64,000 bases of DNA from JAEUMG01 sp046349315 (GCA_046349315.1 JAXMCQ010000005.1:1-64000); one strand, 5' to 3'. Shown: positions 46,611-54,856, counted from the stretch's first letter. Made by a program: numbers and translations. The notes: generated by a model from the sequence alone, not told the origin.

Positions 46611-46768
46611 CCGTCCTCCCCACACGCACGCCTTGGATGTTCATTTCGATTCATTTGCTGCGTTTGCGAAGAGAAATTCCGCAAATGCGAAAGAAACGAT
46701 GATCTTGCGCGCTGGGAAAACTATAGATCGAAAGAAAGCGAAAAGGCAATCGAAATTCGCGTTTCGGG
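46611..46768 (-). promoter_or_regulatory. glpD operon promoter region with candidate GlpR sites
   Basis: The 158-base gap is AT-richer than its surroundings and contains repeated CGAAA words: CGAAAGAAACG at 46688-46698, CGAAAGAAAGCGAAA at 46729-46743 and CGAAATTCGCGTTTCG at 46751-46766 (the last is an inverted repeat). DeoR-family GlpR proteins bind short TTCG/CGAA repeats, so these are plausible operators. Assignment is inference. Confidence 0.5.
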
Positions 46769-47566
46769 TCAACTCGCGGCGAGGTGGACGACACTCTCGC
46801 CGCCTGGCGCGATTTCGAGCGCCACGCCATTATGCCGGCAGATATCAACGATCGGCTCTGGCGGCTGCTGGTCGGTGACAAAAACATCGATCTGGCTCAG
46901 GTATCCGATCCGCACCGGTGCCGAGCGCGTGAATTTCATCGCATCCGAAACCAGGATGACATTGCGCGCATTGGCGATGATGGCTTGCGCGGCGCGCACT
47001 TCGCGATAGTCGAAATCGAGAAGCGCCCCGTCATCATCAATCGCCGAGACGCCGATCACCGCATAATCGACCTTGAACTGGCCGATGAAATCGACGGCGG
47101 CCTCGCCGACGATGCCGCCATCCGCCTTCCTTAAGACCCCGCCTGCGACGATCACGTCGATCTTCGGGCACGGCATCAGGATCGAAGCGACATGGATGTT
47201 GTTGGTGATTACCATCAAGCCTTCATGCCCGGTCAGAGCGCGCGCCACCTCCTCTGTCGTCGTCCCGATATTCACGAACAGCGAAGCATTGTTGGGGATG
47301 AGTTGCGCGGCGCGTTCGCCGATCCGCTGTTTCTCCGTCGGCGCAAGCTCCCGGCGCGCCTCATAGGCAACATTCTCGACACCCGACGACAGCAGCGCCC
47401 CGCCATGCGTTCGCGTCAGCAAGCGCTGGTCGCAGAGATCATTGAGGTCCTTGCGGATCGTCTGCGGCGTCACGTCGAAACGCTCGGCCAGGTCTTCGAC
47501 GGTAACGCGACCGGTCTGGCGCGCGATCGCGAGGATCTCGTGCTGGCGAAAATTGATCGATGTCAT
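46769..47566 (-). CDS. glpR: DeoR-family glycerol regulon repressor
   Basis: 265 residues. N-terminal DeoR helix-turn-helix: RQHEILAIARQTGRVTVEDLAERFDVTPQTIRKDLNDLCDQRLLTRTHGGAL (landmarks VTVEDLAERFDVTPQTIRKDL). The C-terminal sugar-phosphate sensor domain has LFVNIGTTTEEVARAL, ITNNIHVASIL, AGGVLRKADGGIVGEAAVDFI and AVIGVSAIDDDGALLDFDYREV. GlpR-type repressors respond to glycerol-3-phosphate. It is upstream of glpD on the same strand and divergent from upp. Confidence 0.93.
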   Translation of the reverse strand: MTSINFRQHEILAIARQTGRVTVEDLAERFDVTPQTIRKDLNDLCDQRLLTRTHGGALLSSGVENVAYEARRELAPTEKQRIGERAAQLIPNNASLFVNIGTTTEEVARALTGHEGLMVITNNIHVASILMPCPKIDVIVAGGVLRKADGGIVGEAAVDFIGQFKVDYAVIGVSAIDDDGALLDFDYREVRAAQAIIANARNVILVSDAMKFTRSAPVRIGYLSQIDVFVTDQQPPEPIVDICRHNGVALEIAPGGESVVHLAAS

Positions 47567-47654
47567 GACTGTGCCGGCGGACTGAAAGCTGGAAGCCTTG
47601 AGTTTAGGCGCAGGATGTCACAAAGGGAAGCACGTCAACCTTCAGAGCCCAGCC

Positions 47655-48302
47655 ATGGACAAATCGAAGCTGCCCAAGTCCGTCACTGTCGTCGACCATC
47701 CCCTGGTCCTGCACAAGCTCACCTTGATGCGCGACAAGCACACGCCATCGGCGGTCTTCCGTCAGTTACTGCGCGAAATCAGCCTGCTTCTGGCCTATGA
47801 AGTCGCCCGTGACCTGCCGATCACCACCCAGACGATCGAGACGCCGCTCGCCGAGATGGAAGCTCCGATCCTCAAAGGCAAGAAGCTCGTCATCGTGTCG
47901 ATCCTGCGCGCCGGCAACGGCCTCCTCGAAGGCATGCTCGACCTGATGCCGTCGGCCCGCGTCGGCCATATCGGCATCTATCGCAATCCGGTCACTCTCG
48001 AACCGGTCGAATATTACATGAAGGTTCCCGAAGACATTGCCGAGCGCCGCGTGATCGTCGTCGACCCGATGCTCGCCACCGGAAATTCGGTCTCCGCCGC
48101 CATCAGCCGCCTCAAGCAGAAAGGCGCCAAGGACATCAAGCTCGTCTGCCTTCTCTCCGCCCCCGAAGGCATTGCCCATGTGGCACAGGACCATCCCGAC
48201 GTGCATGTCTTCACCGCCGCCATCGACAGCCATCTAAACAGCCATGGCTACATCGTACCGGGCCTTGGTGATGCCGGCGATCGCATGTTCGGCACCAAGT
48301 AA
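47655..48302 (+). CDS. upp: Uracil phosphoribosyltransferase
   Basis: 215 residues from the ATG at 47655; an upstream in-frame ATG at 47598 would add 19 non-conserved residues. Landmarks: VVDHPLVLHKLTLMRDKHTPSAVFRQLLREISLLLAYE (H-K-L-T-L-MRD), LKGKKLVIVSILRAGNGLLEGML, EYYMKVPEDIAERRVIVVDPMLATGNS (PRPP loop DPMLATGNS) and SHGYIVPGLGDAGDRMFGTK at the C-terminus. It converts uracil and PRPP to UMP. Its promoter shares an 88-base gap with divergent glpR. Confidence 0.95.
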   Translation: MDKSKLPKSVTVVDHPLVLHKLTLMRDKHTPSAVFRQLLREISLLLAYEVARDLPITTQTIETPLAEMEAPILKGKKLVIVSILRAGNGLLEGMLDLMPSARVGHIGIYRNPVTLEPVEYYMKVPEDIAERRVIVVDPMLATGNSVSAAISRLKQKGAKDIKLVCLLSAPEGIAHVAQDHPDVHVFTAAIDSHLNSHGYIVPGLGDAGDRMFGTK

Positions 48303-48472
48303 CAATCTGGCCTTGAGTCAGTTAACAACGCATTAGGTATAGGCGCGAGTTTAACGTCTGTTACCGGATTTCACACGCTTGGGCGTGTTCGGCTAACCAC
48401 CTGTTCACGCTTCCCCGCAAAGATTGCACTCAACAAGCGGGCATCGAACCCACGGATTGCGGGAGCGGGTAA

Positions 48473-48931
48473 ATGAGTTGGTTGCGGGCAGGAAGCGCGA
48501 ATGCGCCCAGGCAGACCCCGGCCCGTCAGATCATGTGCCGCGACGGCTCGAAGCCGCGCATCCTCTTCGCCGAAGATTCATACGCGGCCCGCACCTTGAC
48601 TGCTGCCCTGCTGACCAAGATGGGCTGCGAGGTCGATGCCGTCGAGCATGGCGAGCACGCATTGAGCCACGCCAGCGAACATACCTACGACCTGATCCTG
48701 CTCGATATCGAAATGCCGGTGATGGACGGCGTCTGCGCCGCCCGCAAGATCAGGGAATTGGGCGGCAAGCCGGCCCATGTGCCGATCATGGCGCTTTCGG
48801 CCTTTCTCGCCGATACGGCGAAAGTCGCAAGCATCCGCAATGCGTTCGATTCGGCGCTCGCCAAGCCCGCCGGTCGCGAAGCCTTGCACGATGCCATCCA
48901 GACCATGCTGGACGCCGGCGGCACCCGCTAA
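48473..48931 (+). CDS. Single-domain response regulator
   Basis: 152 residues; GGGAGCGGG precedes the ATG. After a basic N-terminal extension of ~27 residues comes a complete receiver domain: ILFAEDS (acidic pair Glu34/Asp35), phosphoacceptor Asp78 in LILLDIEMPVMDG, switch Ser109 in MALSAF and Lys131 in LAKPAG. No output domain is present and no histidine kinase is encoded nearby. It probably acts by protein-protein contact, like CheY/DivK-type regulators. The partner is unknown. Confidence 0.88.
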   Translation: MSWLRAGSANAPRQTPARQIMCRDGSKPRILFAEDSYAARTLTAALLTKMGCEVDAVEHGEHALSHASEHTYDLILLDIEMPVMDGVCAARKIRELGGKPAHVPIMALSAFLADTAKVASIRNAFDSALAKPAGREALHDAIQTMLDAGGTR

Positions 48932-48993
48932 TCAACAAAGTTGTGAAAGTGGTTGGGGCCTCGCCCGCTTCTTCGGGGGCCCCCGTCGCCTCT

Positions 48994-49134
48994 TCAGCGA
49001 TTATTGGACGTTGACGTCCGGGCCTGGCCTTCCAGGGCCTCGAGCATATGCAGGAATTCGCTCAATTCGGGGCTCAACCGTTGTTCGCCGCCCCCTCGGT
49101 TCTTGTCAGCGATTTGTTGCCTATCGTTACGCAT
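48994..49134 (-). CDS. Small protein, 46 residues
   Basis: A short minus-strand frame in a 487-base gap. GAGGGAGAG lies 6 bases before the ATG at 49134. The deduced product starts MRNDRQQIADKNR, has the amphipathic centre LSPELSEFLHMLEALEG and ends TSTSNNR. The centre would form one helix with Leu/Phe/Met on one face. No family is recognised. Good ribosome site and protein-like composition support it, but its length leaves real doubt. The remainder of the gap up to 49418 shows no other credible gene. Confidence 0.4.
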   Translation of the reverse strand: MRNDRQQIADKNRGGGEQRLSPELSEFLHMLEALEGQARTSTSNNR

Positions 49135-49418
49135 AACCACTCTCCCTCGTCATCCCGATAAATGCCACGCCCGGACTAACCAATTCCTAACCGATCAACT
49201 CTGAACACCGCGCCCGGGCATTCTTCATCATCGGTTCATCGAGGGAGTTAAGGCGCGTGCAGCGGCGGAGATGAGGAGGGATTGGGGCAAGAGCCGGGCA
49301 ACCGCTCATTTCGCCGGATCGATGCAGAAAAGACACACGAAATCGTGATGAATGGGATTGGTAACAGACTGCGTACCATTTGGGCCCGAAGTCTCGCGGG
49401 CAGTTTTTTTGGAGGGAA

Positions 49419-49883
49419 ATGATCGTGTCAGCGAAAGTGATTCACGTTGCGGCGGCTGCCGCCTTGGCCTTGTGCCTGGGAACCGGCTTTGCCTTTGCGT
49501 CCGCCGACGATGCCATCAAGGGCCGTCAGGGCTGCATGAAGGCGAGCGGCAAGATGATGGGCGAGCTCGCCGCTATGTTCAAAGGCGACAAGCCCTATGA
49601 CAAGGCCACCGTCGACGCCGCCTTGGCCGCACATGACGCGGCTTGCGCGGATTGGGCAAACTGGTGGGGACCCGATAGCCAGAAGGGCGAAACGGTGGAG
49701 ACCTGGGCCAAGCCGGAGATCTGGACCGATGCGGCCGGCTTCACCGCGGCCGGCGATGCGTTTTATGCTAAGTACGTGGCCGTGAAGGATTCGACCGACG
49801 AGGCGACGTTCAAGGCGGCATTCCCCGCGCTCGGCAAGGCGTGCGGCGGATGCCACGAAAAATTCCGCCGCCCCAAGGAGTAG
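49419..49883 (+). CDS. Cytochrome c' family protein
   Basis: 154 residues from the ATG at 49419 with GGAGGG directly upstream. A signal peptide of about 27 residues (AAAALALCLGTGFAFA) exports the protein to the periplasm. The mature chain is a helical bundle with ADDAIKGRQGCMKASGKMMGELAAM at its N-terminus and the heme motif CGGCHEKFR (Cys142, Cys145, His146) near the C-terminus, the cytochrome c' arrangement. Such proteins bind NO or buffer electrons. A second cytochrome gene follows immediately, so the two form an operon. Confidence 0.88.
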   Translation: MIVSAKVIHVAAAAALALCLGTGFAFASADDAIKGRQGCMKASGKMMGELAAMFKGDKPYDKATVDAALAAHDAACADWANWWGPDSQKGETVETWAKPEIWTDAAGFTAAGDAFYAKYVAVKDSTDEATFKAAFPALGKACGGCHEKFRRPKE

Positions 49884-49910
49884 CGGCTGACACATCGATC
49901 AAAGCGGTTC

Positions 49911-50798
49911 TTGTGGAGTGTGGCGCTCATCATCCTGGTGGGCGCCATTCTCGCTTGGTTTTTGAGTGCCCCGAGGCCGATGACCCAAGCCATGGTCCCG
50001 GCCCATCAGCCCGATCTCGCCAATGGCGCTGTGATGTACAATATCGGCGGCTGCATCTCCTGCCATAAGCCGCCCGCCGATGCCGCCGGAATGGACCCGG
50101 CGATCCCCAGCGGCGGGGCGCCGCTCAAGACGCCGGTCGGCACCTTCTACCCGCCCAATCTCACGCCCGATCCCGAAACAGGGCTCGGCAAGTGGAGCGA
50201 CCTCGATTTCCTCAACGCCATGATGCGCGGCCTGTCGCCTTCGGGCGCACATGCCATCCCGGCCTTCCCCTATACGTCCTACACGCATATGCGCCCGGAA
50301 GACCTGCTCGATCTCAAGGCGCATTTGGCAAGCCTGAAGCCGGTCTCCGCGCCCGATAAGCCCGCCGACATTCCACTGCCCTTCCTGCTGCGGCGCGGCA
50401 TTGGCTTGTGGCAGTGGCTGGGACTCGACACCACGCCATGGCGCCCGAGCAAGGCCGCAACAGAGAGCGAGAATCGCGGCTCCTATCTCGTCAACGGTCC
50501 CGGCCATTGCGGCGAGTGCCACACGCCGCGCACCTTCTATATGGCCTCCGACATGAGCCGCTTCCTCATGGGCGGCCCGCATCCCGAGGGCGAAGGCCGC
50601 GTGCCGTCATTGCGCGACCTCATCGGCCGCGGCCGCTACAAGGACGTGAACGACCTCGCCTCGGCGCTGCAATATGGCGAGATCATGGGCTACGACAAAC
50701 TCTCATCCGGCGGCATGCGCGCGGTTCAGGACAATATTTCGAAACTCCCCGAATCCGACATCAAGGCAATCGCCGAGTACCTGGCGAGCTTGAAGTAA
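49911..50798 (+). CDS. Membrane-anchored diheme cytochrome c
   Basis: 295 residues from a TTG at 49911. The reading frame is closed by the cytochrome c' stop at 49881, so the only other upstream option is a CTG at 49887, which has AAGGAG at ideal distance and would add the basic THRSKRF ahead of the anchor. An N-terminal helix (SVALIILVGAILAWFLSA) anchors the protein. Two c-type heme sites are present: CISCH (48-52) and CGECH (200-204). PNLTPDPETGLGKWSDLDFLNAMMRGLSPSG (landmark NLTPDPETGLG) is typical of cytochrome subunits of periplasmic dehydrogenases. Its electron donor is unknown; none is encoded nearby. Confidence 0.85.
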   Translation: MWSVALIILVGAILAWFLSAPRPMTQAMVPAHQPDLANGAVMYNIGGCISCHKPPADAAGMDPAIPSGGAPLKTPVGTFYPPNLTPDPETGLGKWSDLDFLNAMMRGLSPSGAHAIPAFPYTSYTHMRPEDLLDLKAHLASLKPVSAPDKPADIPLPFLLRRGIGLWQWLGLDTTPWRPSKAATESENRGSYLVNGPGHCGECHTPRTFYMASDMSRFLMGGPHPEGEGRVPSLRDLIGRGRYKDVNDLASALQYGEIMGYDKLSSGGMRAVQDNISKLPESDIKAIAEYLASLK

Positions 50799-50801
50799 TA
50801 A

Positions 50802-50920
50802 TTCCCCCTCCCCCTTGTGGGGAGGGTTGGTGGGGGTCACGACGTCATCACCTGTCGTCTTGATGCGGCTGTGAGCTTCACACCCCCACCCTTGATCCCT
50901 CCCCACAAGGGGGAGGGAAT
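50802..50920. repeat. Inverted pair of extragenic elements, family D
   Basis: TTCCCCCTCCCCCTTGTGGG (50802 onward, arm to 50826) is repeated in inverse orientation at 50897-50920. The whole 119-base unit fills the gap between the convergent cytochrome and JmjC-like genes. A sister copy is at 63221-63320. Confidence 0.85.
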
Positions 50921-50923
50921 ACT

Positions 50924-51853
50924 TTACATCCCCGGCTTCTTTGCATCCTTCAAGTAATAATTGGCATTCTTGCCATAAATCATTCCGCGCAAGAACCGCC
51001 GTGCCGTTTCCGACTTGCGCAACGGATCGATCACCGCGCGCATCGCATCATGGGCGACGACTTTCGCCGCATCACCCACCGCCGACGCGCCCGGCCCGCT
51101 TTGCGGAAACCCGTAGCGGCGCAAGGTGCCGTTCATCAGCCTGATCTTGTTGAGCCGGCTCACCTGCGGCGTCTTCCAGGTCATTGCCATGGAGATCGAA
51201 TAGCGCTCGCCGGTCCGGACCCAATGCGGCCACATATAGGGAAGATGCACGGCATCGCCTTCCTTCATCGCAAAGACTTGTGCCCGTTCTTCGAAGGACG
51301 GCTCGTAATGCTGGTTCCTGTGCTTCGACGGCGAGATCTCCATCGCTTCTTCCGAGATCAATGCACAGTCGCGATTGTCGAAGATATGGACGAATTTGTC
51401 GCCCTTGATCTGGATCAGGATGTTCTCTTCGGCATCGACATGAAACGGCGTCGTCGCGTTGGCTGAGGAGACGAAGATAAAACCTTGCAGATCGCTATAG
51501 TCATTCGCGCGCTTGCCGGCCGCTGTCTGCGCGGCATCGACGAATGCCTTCAGCACCTCAAAATATTCAGGTACATGTTCGACATTCTTGATCACCATCC
51601 AGGCATTGGCCTTTTCGATGCGCCGCACCACCTCTTCCGGTGCCATGTCGATCGTCGGGATCGAGCCCGGATCCTGGCCTGGCAGAAGCTTGCCGGAATT
51701 ATACTCGATGCGGTCGCGGGGCATGGATTGCGCCAAGCGTACCAATCTATCGAGCGAAAACGCCGGATGAGCGGAGAGCCCATGATTCAACGCAAACGGA
51801 GCTTTAAGAAATTTCTCGCGCGCCACGCGCGGATCGAGAGTGACGATGCTCAT
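50924..51853 (-). CDS. JmjC/cupin-like Fe(II) oxygenase-type protein
   Basis: 309 residues. The double-stranded beta-helix core holds a facial triad: His138 and Asp140 in FHVDAEENILIQIKG and His210 in LPYMWPHWVRTGERYSISMAM. FVHIFDNRD and KEGDAVHLPYMWPH match JmjC/cupin_8-type hydroxylases that use 2-oxoglutarate. The C-terminal ~90 residues are helical and basic. The start overlaps the stop of the upstream GNAT gene by 4 bases. Substrate is unknown; the flippase/acyltransferase neighbours suggest envelope or secreted glycoconjugate modification. Confidence 0.75.
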   Translation of the reverse strand: MSIVTLDPRVAREKFLKAPFALNHGLSAHPAFSLDRLVRLAQSMPRDRIEYNSGKLLPGQDPGSIPTIDMAPEEVVRRIEKANAWMVIKNVEHVPEYFEVLKAFVDAAQTAAGKRANDYSDLQGFIFVSSANATTPFHVDAEENILIQIKGDKFVHIFDNRDCALISEEAMEISPSKHRNQHYEPSFEERAQVFAMKEGDAVHLPYMWPHWVRTGERYSISMAMTWKTPQVSRLNKIRLMNGTLRRYGFPQSGPGASAVGDAAKVVAHDAMRAVIDPLRKSETARRFLRGMIYGKNANYYLKDAKKPGM

Positions 51854-52989
51854 GGTTTCTGCCTCCTGATGAACCGGTGATAGACATCCTTCGCCGCATT
51901 ACGGCTGTGACGGCGGAACATCTCCGCGGCCGTCATCGCCTTGAACCGCGCCGACGGCATGTTGGGGGTGCCGATCAGCACATCCGCCATCGCGATGCGG
52001 TCGCGCCAGATATTGTCGATCATCGGATGTCCGGGAACCGCACAGGAATCGGCAAGGTCGATTCCGCCTTCGGCAAGAAGCGATTCCGTTGCATCGAGAA
52101 TCTGGAGAACCCCTGGCGAGTATTTCGCGAAGTCCTCATCGAAGGCGATCTTGCCGAGCCACGCCCGGCCACCGACGACTTGCGCGAAGAGCGAGGCGAT
52201 CGGCCTGCCGTCGAGCTTGATCGACCAGAAGCGCAGATGCCCAGCCTCTGCGAGTCCTTCGAGAACGGCGCGCAGACACGCCGACAATGCCGCATCACAG
52301 CGGATGGCGCTGCCCCGCCTGCCCTTCCAGCCTTTCGCTTCGAGCGCCGCGAAATCCTCGAACCATGGATCGAGCGCTTCGCCCGGCTTCCAGTTCACGC
52401 TCTCAAGCTTGCCCATTTCGCCTAGGCGCGAGCGCCAGCGGCGATATTCCTTGCGCCGCTTGCGCTCGAAATTTGTTTCGAACCAACTTGCGAAACCACC
52501 ATCGAGGCGCACTGCGGCGCGCGACCACTGCTCGATCACGACACTCGGCGCGTTAAGCTTTCGCGCCGCATGGCATAGACCGTCCCAGAACGGGCCATCC
52601 ATTGGAACCGATTTGAGAAGCAATGGCACACCGCGATCGGCGATAAGGCTTTCGAGGGCCAATTCGGCCTCATCCCGCGCAACCAGTGGCAATCCGGAAA
52701 AGAACAACGGTGTCTCGAACGAGACATCGACCGTCCAGCCCGGCAGCCAGCGCGCGTTTTGCCGCTCCAGCGCCGCGACACCGATCAATTTGCCCTTCTG
52801 CCAGATGCCGAGCGGTGCCGAAGCGCTGCCGAGAATTTGCGCCTGGGGTTCGATCCATGCCGGCATCATGCCGGCTGCCGGCTCGAGCGCCGTCTCGCCC
52901 AATGCCTGCCATTCCTCGCCGCGCGCCGGCGCGAGCGCGATGGGGCCTGATTCCTCCGGCTTGGTTAATTTACGAAGCGACTGGACCAC
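51850..52989 (-). CDS. GNAT/FemAB-like acyltransferase
   Basis: 379 residues from a GTG at 52989 that overlaps the 3' end of the flippase gene by 20 bases; the frame is open further 5' only across that gene. The C-terminal half resembles the Acetyltransf_6/FemAB-like GNAT fold: FETNFERKRRKEYRRWRSRLGEMG, FEDFAALEAKGWKGRRGSAI, RFWSIKLDGRPIASLFAQVVGGRAWLGKIAFDEDFAKYSPGVLQILDATE (landmarks GKIAFDEDFAKYSPG). These enzymes transfer acyl or aminoacyl groups, often in polysaccharide or peptidoglycan modification. It is the middle gene of a three-gene operon. Confidence 0.75.
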   Translation of the reverse strand: MVQSLRKLTKPEESGPIALAPARGEEWQALGETALEPAAGMMPAWIEPQAQILGSASAPLGIWQKGKLIGVAALERQNARWLPGWTVDVSFETPLFFSGLPLVARDEAELALESLIADRGVPLLLKSVPMDGPFWDGLCHAARKLNAPSVVIEQWSRAAVRLDGGFASWFETNFERKRRKEYRRWRSRLGEMGKLESVNWKPGEALDPWFEDFAALEAKGWKGRRGSAIRCDAALSACLRAVLEGLAEAGHLRFWSIKLDGRPIASLFAQVVGGRAWLGKIAFDEDFAKYSPGVLQILDATESLLAEGGIDLADSCAVPGHPMIDNIWRDRIAMADVLIGTPNMPSARFKAMTAAEMFRRHSRNAAKDVYHRFIRRQKP

Positions 52990-54337
52990 GCGATTTCCCG
53001 GCCTCTGCCTGTCCGCGGGGCGGAAACAGGCGGCGGGCGAGAAGGAAACTCGCAATGGCCTCGAAAGACAGGGCGCATGTCGTGGCGATCGCGGCACCAG
53101 TGATGCCAAGCCACGGAATGAGACCCAGATTGAGAGCGCCCGAGAGCGCGACCGTTGCCATGAGTATCCCTGTCGCCCGGTTATGGTGACCGGTAGCCAT
53201 GAGCAAACTCTGTGCCGGACCTCCGAAGGCCCGGATCACATATCCGATGGCAAGGATGAACATCACAGGATAGGCCGCCGTGAAGCCCGGCCCGAACAGC
53301 CACAGAAGCGGTTTGCCGAGCAGCAGCAAAATGACAGCCCCGATAAGCGACGGCAAAACGCACCATCTCTGCATTTCGCTAAGAAGCGGGCCGATCTCGG
53401 CGCTGCGGCCCGCGGCATGGAGATCGGCGAAGCGCGGCATGGCGACCGCTGTCACCGCAAAATGGATGAAGGCCACGAGCGAGATCGTCCGCGTCGCCGC
53501 GAAATAGATTCCGAGCTGGTCCGGCGAGACGAAAAAGTTAAGAAGGATCAGGTCGAGATTGAGGAGCAGCAGCGACAATGTCTCGAGCAGCAACAGCGAT
53601 AGCGACAACCACAGCCACGTGCGCGACAGCATCTCGCGCGTTCCATTGCCGAGGATGGGCCGGAAGCGCCGCCGCTGCAGGAGATATTGCAGGCCAGCGA
53701 CGAGCCAGGTTGCGACGGCTGCACAAAGCATGGCGGTCGTCGCATCATGCTGGTCGCCGATCCATCCGGCGGCCAGTACGAAGGCGAGAAGCAAGAGTGG
53801 CCGCAGCACATAGGGCGGCACGAGAGCGAGATCCATCCAGCCTTGCGATCGGCCGACCCCATCCTGAAAATCGGTTACCGCAAAAGCCGGCAGGCAGATG
53901 AGAGCGATGGCAAGAGGCAGCGCATAGTCGCGCCCGACCAGTCCCGGTCCGAAGTATAAAATGGCCGCCCCGGCGATCATCACGAGCACGCCGGCGCCGA
54001 AACACAATCCACGCCCGAAGGCAAGAAAGCCGCGGATGCGCGCAATCTCGCCGCGACTCGCATATTCGGGAAGGCAGCGCACCACCGAGACGGCAAAGCC
54101 CAGCGTGCACAAGGTGCCGAGCACCGTCACCCAGATCCAGGCATAGCTGAAGACGCCGAATTCGAAGGCACCGAGCCAGCGCGCGAGAACGACCTGCGAC
54201 AGGAAGGCAATGCCGGCGGACGCGATGCGGATGATGAAGGCGGCAAGCGCCCCGCGCCCGGCCTGCGCGCGCTCGCCCTCGCCTTTGAGAAGCTTGTCGA
54301 CGAGACGACCGATCGGCTCAGGCAGCAGCTTGCGCAA
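52970..54337 (-). CDS. Polysaccharide-biosynthesis flippase (Wzx/MVF-like)
   Basis: 455 residues from a TTG at 54337, chosen because AAGGGGCG lies just upstream; the ATG at 54436 would add 33 residues encoded by an extragenic repeat. About 12-14 transmembrane helices are predicted. FIIRIASAGIAFLSQVVLARWLGAFEFGVFSYAWIWV at the start and FFVSPDQLGIYFAATRTISLVAFIHFAVTAVAMPRFADLHAAG in the middle are typical of O-antigen/exopolysaccharide flippases. It would move a lipid-linked glycan or lipid across the inner membrane. The downstream acyltransferase and oxygenase are probably co-transcribed. Confidence 0.85.
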   Translation of the reverse strand: MRKLLPEPIGRLVDKLLKGEGERAQAGRGALAAFIIRIASAGIAFLSQVVLARWLGAFEFGVFSYAWIWVTVLGTLCTLGFAVSVVRCLPEYASRGEIARIRGFLAFGRGLCFGAGVLVMIAGAAILYFGPGLVGRDYALPLAIALICLPAFAVTDFQDGVGRSQGWMDLALVPPYVLRPLLLLAFVLAAGWIGDQHDATTAMLCAAVATWLVAGLQYLLQRRRFRPILGNGTREMLSRTWLWLSLSLLLLETLSLLLLNLDLILLNFFVSPDQLGIYFAATRTISLVAFIHFAVTAVAMPRFADLHAAGRSAEIGPLLSEMQRWCVLPSLIGAVILLLLGKPLLWLFGPGFTAAYPVMFILAIGYVIRAFGGPAQSLLMATGHHNRATGILMATVALSGALNLGLIPWLGITGAAIATTCALSFEAIASFLLARRLFPPRGQAEAGKSRGPVAS

Positions 54338-54346
54338 ACTTTCGCC

Positions 54347-54500
54347 CCTTCCCCCTTCTCCTTGTGGGAAGGGTTGGGGTGCGGGTTGCACCAACCTCCC
54401 ACCACTGTCATTGCCGGGCTTGTCCCGGCAATCCATCGTGCCGATTAGTCAGCCGACAGAGTATCGGCCCGGTGGATCCCCGGAACAAGTCCGGGGATGA
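54347..54500. repeat. Mixed extragenic palindromes upstream of the flippase gene
   Basis: A family A/D-like C-rich stretch (CTTCCCCCTTCTCCTTGTGG) at 54347-54370 is followed by a family C-type pair: GTCATTGCCGGGCTTGTCCC at 54407 and the inverse-type GGATCCCCGGAACAAGTCCG at 54474-54494. Together they form the 5' leader of the flippase operon and create the spurious upstream ATG. Confidence 0.75.
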
Positions 54501-54545
54501 CACCGTATGTGTCCCGGCAATACCGACCAGCTCCTTACAAAGCAT

Positions 54546-54568
54546 AAAGGCCGGCACAAAGGCCGGCC
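54546..54568 (-). terminator. Terminator of rpmF
   Basis: Stem GGCCGGC/GCCGGCC with a 6-base loop at 54549-54568, followed on the minus strand by TTTATGCTTT. It lies 28 bases after the rpmF stop. Confidence 0.75.
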
Positions 54569-54596
54569 TCGTCGCGAAAGGGTAAATGCGGCCCGA

Positions 54597-54782
54597 TCAG
54601 TTGTCGGACTTCGGCTCCAGCACCTGGCGGCCCTTGTACATGCCGGTCTTGAGGTCGACATGATGCGGACGCCGCAGTTCGCCGGACTTCTTGTCCTCGA
54701 TCCAGGTCACGGTCGCGAGCTTGTGGCCCGACCGGCGCATGCCGCGGCGGCTGGGCGAGGTTTTTCGTCTTGGAACGGCCAT
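54597..54782 (-). CDS. rpmF: 50S ribosomal protein L32
   Basis: 61 residues from the ATG at 54782; TGGAG lies 9 bases upstream. The open frame extends far upstream through a terminator and mtgA antisense-free sequence, but MAVPRRKTSPSRRGMRRSGH is the exact conserved start of L32. The C-terminal part (RRPHHVDLKTGMYKGRQVLEP) is the alphaproteobacterial form, without the zinc-binding cysteines of some other L32 proteins. It is a structural protein of the large ribosomal subunit. Confidence 0.97.
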   Translation of the reverse strand: MAVPRRKTSPSRRGMRRSGHKLATVTWIEDKKSGELRRPHHVDLKTGMYKGRQVLEPKSDN

Positions 54783-54800
54783 CGGAAAACTCCATGAAAG

Positions 54801-54830
54801 AGGGGCGCACACCGGCAACCGGGCGCCCCT
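54801..54830 (-). terminator. Hairpin downstream of mtgA
   Basis: Stem AGGGGCGC/GCGCCCCT (54801-54808 with 54823-54830) and a 14-base GC-rich loop that can pair further, followed by CTTTC on the minus strand. It separates mtgA from rpmF and overlaps the rpmF leader, so both termination and rpmF leader structure are possible. Confidence 0.6.
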
Positions 54831-54856
54831 GAAATCTGGCGGGCTTATAGCGAAGG

